From: Thalassiosira profunda
Taxonomy: Eukaryota; Bacillariophyta; Thalassiosirophyceae; Thalassiosirales; Thalassiosiraceae
Direction of reading: 5' to 3'
NCBI GenBank assembly: GCA_036939355.1
Contig: JALLAP010002003.1
Coordinates: 1 to 15,449 of the forward strand
DNA length: 15,449 nucleotides
Shown here: positions 7,993 through 15,449 of the stretch, one piece after another
Position numbering within the stretch: position 1 is the stretch's first letter
How the letters are laid out: each line of letters starts with the position of its first letter
Translations under genes and position numbers: made by a program
The notes under the pieces: model-generated
Seen by the model: the letters and a program-made list of their open reading frames with translations, nothing else
Told to the model about the DNA's origin: nothing
Databases searched by the model: none

Positions 7993-9856
7993 TTAGTGAG
8001 CCGACATGCCCACGGCACCCTTGAACGCCTCGTCCAGCACCTCGCACAATGTCGGGTGAGTGTGCACCATCATGCTCAGCTCCTGCACCGTCGTGCCCGC
8101 CGCCACGGCGTTCGCGCACTCCTGGATCAAATCGGCCGCGTGAATTCCCATAATGTGCACGGCCACGACCTTCCCGGTGTCCTTATTGTACAGCACCTTG
8201 GCCATTCCGTTGCCCTCCAGCTCGGCGAGGGCCTTCGAGTTGGCGCGGAAGCTCCCCTGGCTCTTCCCCAGCGTCCATCCCTCCTTCTCGGCCCGCTCGA
8301 TGGCCTGCTCCTCCGTCGGTCCCACCATGGCGATCTCGGGGTGGGTGAAGCACGCGGCCGGGATGGCGTCGTGGTTCACCTCGTGGGGGCGGTCGCAGAT
8401 GTTCTCAATGGCCGAAATGCCCTGGGCCGAGGCGGCGTGGGCGAGCATCATCTTTCCGTTGGCGTCGCCGATGCACCAGACGCCGGGGATGACGGTGTCG
8501 TCCTCGTGGCTGGCCAGGACCTGCATCTTCTCGTTGGTGGCCACGAAGCCGCGGCTGGTGGTGATGCCGGCGTCCTCGAGACCCATGTTATCCGTGTTGG
8601 GAACGCGGCCCGTGGCAATCATGGCAGCATCGACCTCGAGGGTCTCCACGTGCTCCCTGTGTTCAAAGGAGTTACGACGGTCAGAATTCACTGCCTTGGT
8701 ACGAAAAGCACGTTACACCTCCGACTGTGCACTCACTTGGTCTCGGCATCGATCATCTTGATGGTGACCGGCTTCTCCCCCGGGATGCCCGGCGTGATCT
8801 CGCTGGCAAAGACGCCCGTCCGGTAATCGATGGGACGCTCCCGAATCAGCAGGCGCTCGGCGAGCTTGGCAATCTCCTTGTCGAACGTGGGCATGATGTT
8901 GGGCAGGGCCTCGATGAAGGTCACCTCGGACCCGAGGGCGGTGTACACGTCGGAGAATTCGAGTCCGATGTACCCGGACCCGACGATGGCGACCCACTCC
9001 GGCACGGACTGGAGCTCGAGGGCGCCGTCGGAGGTGTAGACGGTCTTCTCGTCGACGGTGCAGCCCGGAGGGACGAAGGGGACGGATCCCGGGGCGAGGA
9101 TGATGTCCTGTGCGTCGAAGCATGATATTGTGTGAGTGCGTTGGATGTGAGTTGCAAATCATATCCCATGCTCTCCGTCCTCGCGTGTTGCAAAATATTG
9201 TGGTAGATTCACTGATACCTGCAGCGGCAAAGAGGCTTTGGTGTCCCGCACTCCCGACATGGATTCGCCCAAGCAATACAGCACATACAGCATCCCAGCC
9301 AAAACAACAACAAACATTAGCTCACCTTGGCCGTGTACACCTTCCCGGAGCTCTCGTCCTTCACCTCGTGGGGCTTGCCGGTCAGCACGCCCCGGCCGTC
9401 CACAATGTCCACCCCCAGCGCCACCAGGCTCCCTTCCAAATTCCCCTTGACGCGGTTGGCCAGCTGCTTCGCGTGGTCCGCCACCCCCTGCCGGTCGTAG
9501 GTCACCTCGCCGTCGACCTTGATCCCGAATTCGCTCAGGTGGCTCTCGGCCTGCATCTCCCGCACCCGCCCGGACGCGGCGAGGAGGGCCTTCGACGGGA
9601 CGCAGCCCCGGTTGACGCACGTCCCCCCGACGTCCTGGCCGGAGAAGACGGCCGTGGCGAGGTCCTGGGCGCGGGCGTGGAGGGCCGCGCCGTGGCCGCC
9701 GACGCCGCACCCGACGACGATGACGTCGAAGTCGTATTCGCCGCATTTGGAGGCGTCGAGGGCCGACGAGGGGGCGGAGCGGAGGGGGGCCGATCGCGGG
9801 GCGGGCGCGAAGGCCGCCGCCGCGGCGAGGAGGGACGAGGCCACGAAGAAGCGCAT
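7993..9856 (-). CDS. Dihydrolipoamide dehydrogenase (E3), plastid-targeted
   Basis: Flavoprotein that reoxidises dihydrolipoyl groups with NAD+ (EC 1.8.1.4), probably as E3 of the plastid pyruvate dehydrogenase complex. Exons 9856-9326, 9107-8737 and 8656-7993 join to 521 aa. The presequence [20 protein letters not shown] has a textbook ASAFAP site (A15|F16). Visible features: FAD-binding [12 protein letters not shown] (48-58), redox-active CVNRGC (C80, C85), NAD-binding [11 protein letters not shown] in exon 2, ATGRVPNTD in exon 3, and the catalytic His-Glu segment [10 protein letters not shown] near the C-terminus. The start at 9856 was chosen over an in-frame ATG at 9931 because it begins the signal peptide directly and has A at -3. 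Introns are 218 nt and 80 nt, both GT-AG with GTGAG donors. The gene is convergent with Derlin and divergent from LRR copy B. Confidence 0.95.
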
Positions 9857-10323
9857 GGTTGGGGTTGGGAGAGGGTGCACCGAGCGGAAAAGTGAGATCA
9901 ATGCATCGATTGCAACTCTGTCGAGCGACACGACCTCTCCGCAAAAGAAGAGCCAAAACGGCTCTCTGGCAAAGCGCTCTCCGAGTGTGACGTAACCGCT
10001 CTTTTTTTATTGGGTTTATCGCTCAAGAGCTATCCTCACAAAGCACGTGGTTACCTTGCAAAGAGCAACGACACGTCAGCGACGCAAATTCGTAGCTCGC
10101 CGTCGGAGAGTTGGTCACGCGCGTCTCGAAGAGGTGAGTCGCAACAAGCACACAAAGCCGGCATGCGCAGGCGCAGGCGTAGCGTGCTGTAGAGGGAGCC
10201 AACTCTGGCGGCGGCTGGAGACCCCGCAGAGGAGGAGAGCGCCGTTCACGGTCTGCTGTGGGATTTCCTTCCGGAAGAGCGGATAGTCGGTCTATCGGCG
10301 AGAAGTGCATACAACATCATATC
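9857..10323. promoter_or_regulatory. Divergent promoter region DLD / LRR copy B
   Basis: About 470 bp between the two start codons. A TGACGT (CRE or aureochrome-type) core sits at 9988-9993, followed by a T-rich run (10001-10008). A short GCGCAG/GCGT direct repetition lies near 10165-10180. The last about 100 bp resemble the leader of LRR copy A. No gene is supported here. Confidence 0.45.
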
Positions 10324-11748
10324 ATGAGCAGCTCCTCGGCGGCGGCCGAGGACTATGCCGCGCTGATGCGCGGTGCCATCACCATATACGACGTCACTTC
10401 CAACGACGGCAACGCAGAGATTCTTCACGATCTCAAGGATAACAGCCCCGACTTGACTGAAATTTATTTGATAGGAGGGAACGACGACGATGCATACCCC
10501 GTGTTCGATGTTTGCGACACCCGCGGCCTGGGTGTGCTGGGATGCTTTCTCGGCCGCAGCGAAAATGTGAAGGGTCTGCACGTTCAACTTCCAGCGGACT
10601 CGAGTATTAACATGATCGAAACATTTATGTTGGAGTTCCAAAACAACAGATCAATTAGAGCATTGGAGCTGGAAACACACGTTCCACAAGATTTCTTCCG
10701 GATGCTGAGGCCGTTCTTCGCGAGCAACACCAGTTTGGTGAAATTGGATGTGTATAATTGTGAGATGGATGTCCAGCAGTACCGTGCGCTCTCCTTGACT
10801 TTGAGGGAAGGAAAGTCCCTGAAAGAGTTTCATATTAGCGGCCTTTCTGACGGAGGTCGATACGATCACGAGGAGTCCATCATCGACAACATCGAGGCAT
10901 TGAAGATGCACCCGCAGCTGGAAGAGCTCACCTTTGGGCGCTTTTCTTTGGGGAGAAATGCTTGCACAGCATTGTTGGATCTGCTGCGGCAATCAAGTGG
11001 ACTTCAAAAACTGATTCTCAACCACAGTGACATAAATGACTCGGGGATAGAGGCCCTGATGGAAGGGCTTGCTCATTGCAGAGCCTTAACGCATTTGTCT
11101 CTTTCTTACAATCCCATGATCACGGTCAGAGGGTGGCGAGCGGTATCAGCTCTGCTGGAAGATCCCGGATCCAGCCTGCAAGTGCTCCATCTCGAGGGAA
11201 GCGGAATCAATGACCAAATTGCAATCCTTTTCGCAAACGCGCTCAGACACAACAACAACAACACGCTGGAGGCGTTATATCTTGATTCCGATGCGACAAT
11301 CACGTCTGATGGGTGGGCCGCTTTCTCAAAGGTCGTGTGCGATACAACCAGTGTCAACCATATGTTCTTGTCCAACCACACCTTGCACACTCTTGAAGGG
11401 GCAGGTATACCATTTGCAATTGGGACTTCACTTTCCTTGAACCGAGGGCATGACAAGAAGCGAGTCGCTTTCAGAAAGATCCTCTTCTTTCACGCCGATT
11501 TTGACATGCAGCCGCTGTTTGAGTGGGACTTGAAAGCGTTGCCTTACGTCATCGAGTGGTTGGAGCAGGCTGCCACCTACGAAATAAATCCGAGGTGGGC
11601 AATTCGGAACAGAAAACTCGCCGCCATTTATCAATTCGTTCGAGGCCTGCCGGAGTTGGCTATTGATGGCATCACAGGGGCGAGCAAGAAATCCGCGAAT
11701 GTTGGGGGAGAGAAAAGGCCGCATTCCACTGCATTTGAGGAAGAATAG
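10324..11748 (+). CDS. LRR protein, intact copy B
   Basis: Single-exon frame of 474 aa. It is open upstream to 10258, but the start at 10324 matches the start of copy A and lies in ATCATG context. Ribonuclease-inhibitor-type LRRs run from about residue 40 to 370 (L..L.L.......L..L with N-x-I.D.GI..L turns; for example DINDSGIEAL and SGINDQIAILFANAL). A non-LRR C-terminal part follows, with FDMQPLFEWDLKALP, Y.FVRGLPELAID and the tail GGEKRPHSTAFEEE. No signal peptide, transmembrane segment, kinase or NACHT domain is visible, so it is probably soluble. The function is not recognised; LRRs of this type usually mediate protein-protein contact. It lies in inverted orientation to copies A and C, with Derlin and DLD between. 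By eye, the N-terminal 90 residues, the RYDHEESII block and the C-terminal tail are far better conserved between copies than the individual LRRs. Confidence 0.85.
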   Translation: MSSSSAAAEDYAALMRGAITIYDVTSNDGNAEILHDLKDNSPDLTEIYLIGGNDDDAYPVFDVCDTRGLGVLGCFLGRSENVKGLHVQLPADSSINMIETFMLEFQNNRSIRALELETHVPQDFFRMLRPFFASNTSLVKLDVYNCEMDVQQYRALSLTLREGKSLKEFHISGLSDGGRYDHEESIIDNIEALKMHPQLEELTFGRFSLGRNACTALLDLLRQSSGLQKLILNHSDINDSGIEALMEGLAHCRALTHLSLSYNPMITVRGWRAVSALLEDPGSSLQVLHLEGSGINDQIAILFANALRHNNNNTLEALYLDSDATITSDGWAAFSKVVCDTTSVNHMFLSNHTLHTLEGAGIPFAIGTSLSLNRGHDKKRVAFRKILFFHADFDMQPLFEWDLKALPYVIEWLEQAATYEINPRWAIRNRKLAAIYQFVRGLPELAIDGITGASKKSANVGGEKRPHSTAFEEE

Positions 11749-12189
11749 GTTGTACATAGTGCCCAGGATGCAATCGGGTCGCGAAGCGGAGAGATATGTA
11801 CCTCTCTGCAACCAATTAGTTTGATCAATGAGTACAACGCGACCATGCGATGTAAGATTCTACCGAAAATGCGGAGGGCTCAAGGGCTGAAGAACCTGAG
11901 TGGGACAGAGAAACCCTCGAGCCCAATCCACAACTCGTTTGCAGTTGTATTGGCCACAGTGTTGTGGCCCCAATAAGCAGAAGCGCCAACCGATAGCTCG
12001 TAGTCACCATCGGGCAGGCAAAGGCGTTCAGAATGGGAGGTATCGATGAGCGCAGGAATGCGATCGAGCCGTCTCCCATGCCGTCATTGATCGACAGCGA
12101 GGAGGAAGACGCCGATCCAAGTGAGCTGGAGAGTTCTTCTCCAACTTTGATTGGGATCTAGAAGAGCGCCGTCCCAAACTTCCTGAGCC
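11749..12189. other. Convergent intergenic region between LRR copy B and recombinase
   Basis: About 440 bp between two stop codons on opposite strands, with no convincing gene. It is less GC-rich than the flanking genes and holds an imperfect hairpin at 11949-11975. Confidence 0.5.
11949..11975. repeat. Imperfect inverted repeat (hairpin)
   Basis: The arm TATTGGCCACA faces TGTGGCCCCAATA across a 4-nt loop; one arm has two extra bases. The inner GGCCACA/TGTGGCC arms are perfect. It could be a 3' UTR structure of either converging gene; no known site is recognised. Confidence 0.6.
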
Positions 12190-14828
12190 TCATTCGTCCA
12201 CGCCCCCACCGAGAGAGTTCATATCTTGCATCAATCTGACCGCGGGCGACACTTTCTGTTCCAGCGTCCTCCGATCGTAGCTCTCGCGTTGCATCTGAAT
12301 CGAATGGCCCATGAACAAGGCCAAAGCCTCCAGTTCCTTCTCGGAAGCATCGGCGTTTTGCCGAACGTGCGTGACTATCATGTCCCTCAGCAGGTGGGGA
12401 TTGGTCTTTTTCCCCTTGTATTTGTAGCAGCACCGAGAGACGATCTGGTAGACCGAGTTGGCTGTCATTGCATTGCCAGTTCGGGGTTGAAGAAAGAGAA
12501 AGGAAGGTGGATCGGGGGCAGTGTCTGCGTCATCAGACGAGCTTCGAATGAGAGCGGGCCTCCATCGTTCGAGGAAGTCGTCAATGTCCGGCGTGAGAGA
12601 AGCCCTCAGTGGCAGCGGAGGTCGCTCTCCGTACGTTGCTCCAGTTTTGTAATCGTCCGCAGTGTGCTTTATCACCCACACCGCTCTGTCATCGCTCTCC
12701 TCTTCCATTCGAATAAAGTTTCGCCCCAGTTCTAACTCTCTGTAGGTACGCTGCCGGTCCGGTACGCATGCGAAGAAGGAGAGGATCAGGTACTGCTGGA
12801 ACGTCGTTGCAATCTCCTTCCTCTGGGTTTGAAGGGACTTTGCTTTCGCGCGTGTTTGCTTCGTTTCTCCATCCTCCGTTGATCTCTTCTCATAGTTGTC
12901 AATCATTTCTAACAGGTCAGCTTTTAGCAGCTGAATAACCTCAAGGTACTGCACATGGACGATCGATCGTCAGCGGAGCCGTGCCAAATTGACAAGATGT
13001 TGGAAAGAGAGGGAACTCACCTCGCTCCACTCGAGCCACTTCTTTCCTTCGTCGCTGGATCTCGGCGCCTTTTTTCCCTTGTTCCCCGCCTCACGGTGCA
13101 GTTTGCGCAACTCCACAACGATGGGCAGATCGTCCAGCGGTGGTGCTCGTTTGGAGCCAACAAATGCGCTGGAGCTCTCGCTGCTCGCTTGACTGGACAA
13201 TTCGCTGGCAAATCTAAACTTCACGAGCTGAATGGGGAGGCAGTAGAGGATGCGAATGAGTTGAGCTGTTGCAACGGATGAAAAAGATATCGTCGGCTAG
13301 ACTCTCACCTTGATCAACCCTCGCAGGCTATTTCACAGAAAAGGATGGCAATAGCGAACAGGTCAGCGTGACGGGGGCTGATTGGCACATTTAACGGAGG
13401 CAGGCAAACTCACATGTTGGCTTCGTAATTCGGCGAGATGTGCCTCTCCAATCGCAACCAAAGAATGTACTGCAGGATGGGGGCCGCCGATTCGGTCTGT
13501 GACGTGGGAAATATGTCGTACAGAGATATGCTCCGCTTGAGCATATCCTTCTCCACTTTCGCCTGCTCCGTGTCGTCCGAAGTCCCTACTCGCTTCAGCA
13601 CATTCTTCCAAGTCTGCACACGAACGGAGTTGGCGTCGTTCGATTGCGAGGATACCATCCCACTCGATTTTGCCGCCAGCGGAGACGAATGGCCAACGTC
13701 CTCTCCCTTCTCCTGAACAAAACCCTCCCCCAAATCCGCATTGCAGCCCAGCTCCTCCAACGGATCGGCATCCGACAGCACCCCCCTTGCATCGACCATC
13801 CACCCCAAAAACAATCGCGCGTGAGTCAGGTACACCTTCGCCGTCTGCTCCCGTATCGGGGCTTCTGCCACGGCGCTGGTCTGCGGGACGGTCATGTGGT
13901 TCCAAAGGCTGTCCATCTCGTTGTAGAGGTTGGGGTAGATTTTGCTATCGCTGTCGTCGGTGGTGGATTGGAGGAGGCCATAATTGTAGCTGTCCTTCGG
14001 AGAGGCAGACGATCCCTTCCCCTTTTCATTGCTCTCACTGCCACCTTTCGATTTGGGGCTATTGGCTCGTCGTATTTTGGCCTTGTCGTTCACGAGTACC
14101 GATTTCCAAAGAGCCGGCTTGGCCGCCTGCTCGGTCGATTGGGTTTGATCGTCATCTCCCCCCTCGACTTTCAGTTGGTTCAATGGCTCTGGTGTGAGCC
14201 GCGGCGATTGATCTAACGTAGGAGACGGGGCAGACACTCCCTTCCCGGGCCTCCCCATACCAACATCTTCTACTGCAACACCCGACGTCAAGCCTCGATC
14301 CATCCAAACGCCGGTCTCCCCCAATTCTGCCCTCACGAGCGCCATTAGCCCCACCCTCGCCCGATGCGCATCAAGCGCCTCCCATCCAAAGTCCTCGATC
14401 AATATCCGCGACAGAACCTCCTCCCTCGCTGCGAAACCGCGTGCAAATTGCACCATTTCATTGTCGTCCATAAATCCCGATGCTGCAAACTGCCCGATCA
14501 AATCAGAGGATACGCTCGATGGGTAGGCGATGGGCGGCGACTCCAGGATTTCGTGCAGCCGCGGAAAGGAAGACGATGGCACAGGCTTGCCATTGCAATT
14601 ATTGATCGCGGCGTTCTTGGGTGCCTCGTCGCTCGTCAGGTCGGAGAAGTCGTCGAAGTGGATTTGCAGCGGCGATGCCCTCCCGTGAGCGCCGCCAGCA
14701 AGACGACAAGAGTTGTGATCGATCGAAGCCCTCGGTCTCGGCGGCAGAATTGAGGCCCAATGGAACGCCTCGGCCAAAAGAGGGCCCAACACAAGGGCCG
14801 GCAGTGCGGCAGAGAGGAGCGTCCACAT
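12190..14828 (-). CDS. Tyrosine recombinase/integrase-family protein with plastid-type presequence
   Basis: Exons 14828-13414, 13327-13309 (19 nt), 13227-13021 and 12948-12190 join to 799 aa; introns are 86, 81 and 72 nt, all GT-AG. Family members cut and rejoin DNA through a catalytic Tyr (integrases, Xer). In the last exon the catalytic set is readable: Arg in PDRQRTYREL (R612 or R614), Lys in the VIKHTADDYKTG hairpin (641/648), PHLLRD (H732, R735), FMGHS (H762) and nucleophile Y771 in ESYDRRT. Residues about 310-600 fit the helical core-binding domain (AKVYLTHARLFLGWM; ISPNYEAN+ILRGLIK+LVKFRF, restored across the microexon; KKWLEW). Residues 1-21 are a signal peptide (MWTLLSAALPALVLG...) ending AEA|F, the heterokont plastid signature; about 285 Ser/Asp-rich residues follow. 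The start at 14828 has A at -3; an ATG at 14885 would bury the signal peptide. Plausible role, inferred: plastid chromosome dimer resolution or a domesticated integrase. I see no terminal repeats or target duplications. Confidence 0.82.
13309..13327 (-). other. 19-nt microexon of the recombinase gene
   Basis: Bounded by AG upstream and GTGAGA downstream. It is the only arrangement I found that keeps frame between the phase-2 end of exon 1 and the phase-0 start of exon 3 behind the strongest pyrimidine-rich acceptor (CCCCATTCAG). It encodes most of ILRGLIK, continuing the helix of the core-binding domain. Confidence 0.65.
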
Positions 14829-15393
14829 AATGACGATGATGTTGCGTGGTTGCACTGTCGCCCTCGATGTTGGTGGTTGGTGCATGCAGCGGGTTACTCG
14901 GCTTTACAAAAATGCGACAAATAAACCACTGGGCTGGCGGCAATTACACAGTTCCGCGCGCCACGCCCGCCCTCGAGAGCGGTCGCGGTGGATGGTGTGT
15001 TGCCCTGGCGCCAGAGCCAGAGAGCCGCCGAGTAGCTCGGGGGCGGGGCCAAGAGGCCGCTCGGTATAGCGGTACTGCAATTGGCAAAAAGTGCGATGAC
15101 ACAAATAATAGGTATATTTGCGTGATGTTATATCTATGGTAAGGGCGCCTAATGTACCACCAACATTCTGTTACTGCTAATAAATCGAGAGAGCGCGGGG
15201 AGACGAAGAGGCCTGCGCCAGCTGCCCCCCCCCCCCCCACGCGCCTTCACCTCAGGGGGCAACGGGCGGAGTGCGATCGAGGCGCATTATCCGTTATCGC
15301 GGCGCTTCAGTGCTTGTGCACATCTTATCTTGTGCACGAGACGCCGCTGGCAGCTTTTCTGCGCGTCTCCTCCACACATCACACCCGCGCCAT
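14829..15393. promoter_or_regulatory. Divergent upstream region, recombinase / right-edge gene
   Basis: About 565 bp without a supportable gene. It holds an AT-richer pocket at about 15095-15185, a run of 14 C, and two direct copies of CTTGTGCAC (15313-15321 and 15329-15337) about 60 bp before the right-edge ATG. Small open frames here lack recognisable content. Confidence 0.45.
15225..15238 (+). repeat. Poly-C homopolymer (14 bases)
   Basis: Uninterrupted run of 14 C between AT-richer sequence and the leader of the right-edge gene. Length may vary between alleles or be misread. Confidence 0.9.
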
Positions 15394-15449
15394 CATGACC
15401 ATCGTGGCCAGCCAGCGCGGCATCGCGGAATTGCGGCCCGAGCTCGTCG
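15394..15449 (+). CDS. Possible 5' end of a gene leaving the right edge
   Basis: An ATG at 15394 (A at -3, after a C/A-rich leader) opens a frame of 18 codons, MTIVASQRGIAELRPELV, up to the edge. High GC3 and the clean leader suggest a real start, but there is too little to identify a family. Confidence 0.35.

Noticed and set aside
7849..8826. 325-codon plus-strand frame opposite the DLD 3' half
   Set aside because: His/Leu/Val-rich composition typical of an antisense shadow of a GC-rich gene; DLD motifs on the minus strand are decisive.
11825..12079. 84-codon minus-strand frame between LRR copy B and recombinase
   Set aside because: No recognisable motif, and composition unlike the neighbouring genes; regarded as chance.
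12190..14828. Recombinase as part of a Crypton or other mobile element
   Set aside because: No terminal repeats, target duplication or companion genes are visible, the gene is spliced, and it has an organelle presequence. A domesticated origin remains possible.
1..15449. tRNA, rRNA or CRISPR arrays
   Set aside because: I scanned for T-loop-like GTTCGA boxes, rRNA-like blocks and regularly spaced repeats and found none.

Overview
The window looks like compact nuclear DNA of a photosynthetic stramenopile with a complex red plastid, most likely a diatom. This is inferred from three things. Coding sequence is GC-rich. Introns are short (mostly 70-120 nt) with GT-AG ends. Three genes (RRM protein, dihydrolipoamide dehydrogenase, tyrosine recombinase) begin with a hydrophobic signal peptide whose predicted cleavage site is followed by Phe, the heterokont 'ASAFAP' plastid-import signature. 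I cannot name the species.

Layout, left to right: the 5' part of a peroxiredoxin gene (-, runs off the left edge); a divergent plastid-type RRM RNA-binding protein (+, 2 exons); myo-inositol oxygenase (+, 8 exons); two adjacent minus-strand copies of a leucine-rich-repeat (LRR) gene, the first a 5'-truncated, twice frameshifted fragment (copy C) and the second nearly full length with one frameshift near its start (copy A); a Derlin gene (+) carrying a frameshift at its conserved WR motif; plastid dihydrolipoamide dehydrogenase (-, 3 exons); an intact LRR copy (copy B, +) in inverted orientation to A and C; a four-exon tyrosine recombinase/integrase gene (-) with a plastid-type presequence; and the first codons of a possible gene leaving the right edge (+).

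There is no operon logic. Genes sit head-to-head or tail-to-tail with about 100-600 bp between them. The housekeeping content covers redox defence, inositol catabolism, ER-associated degradation and plastid pyruvate dehydrogenase E3. The most unusual content is the nuclear gene for a probably plastid-targeted tyrosine recombinase with all catalytic residues visible, and the small LRR family caught at three stages: intact, one frameshift, and decayed fragment. All exon junctions are read by eye from splice sites, reading frame and family conservation; no transcript data were available.
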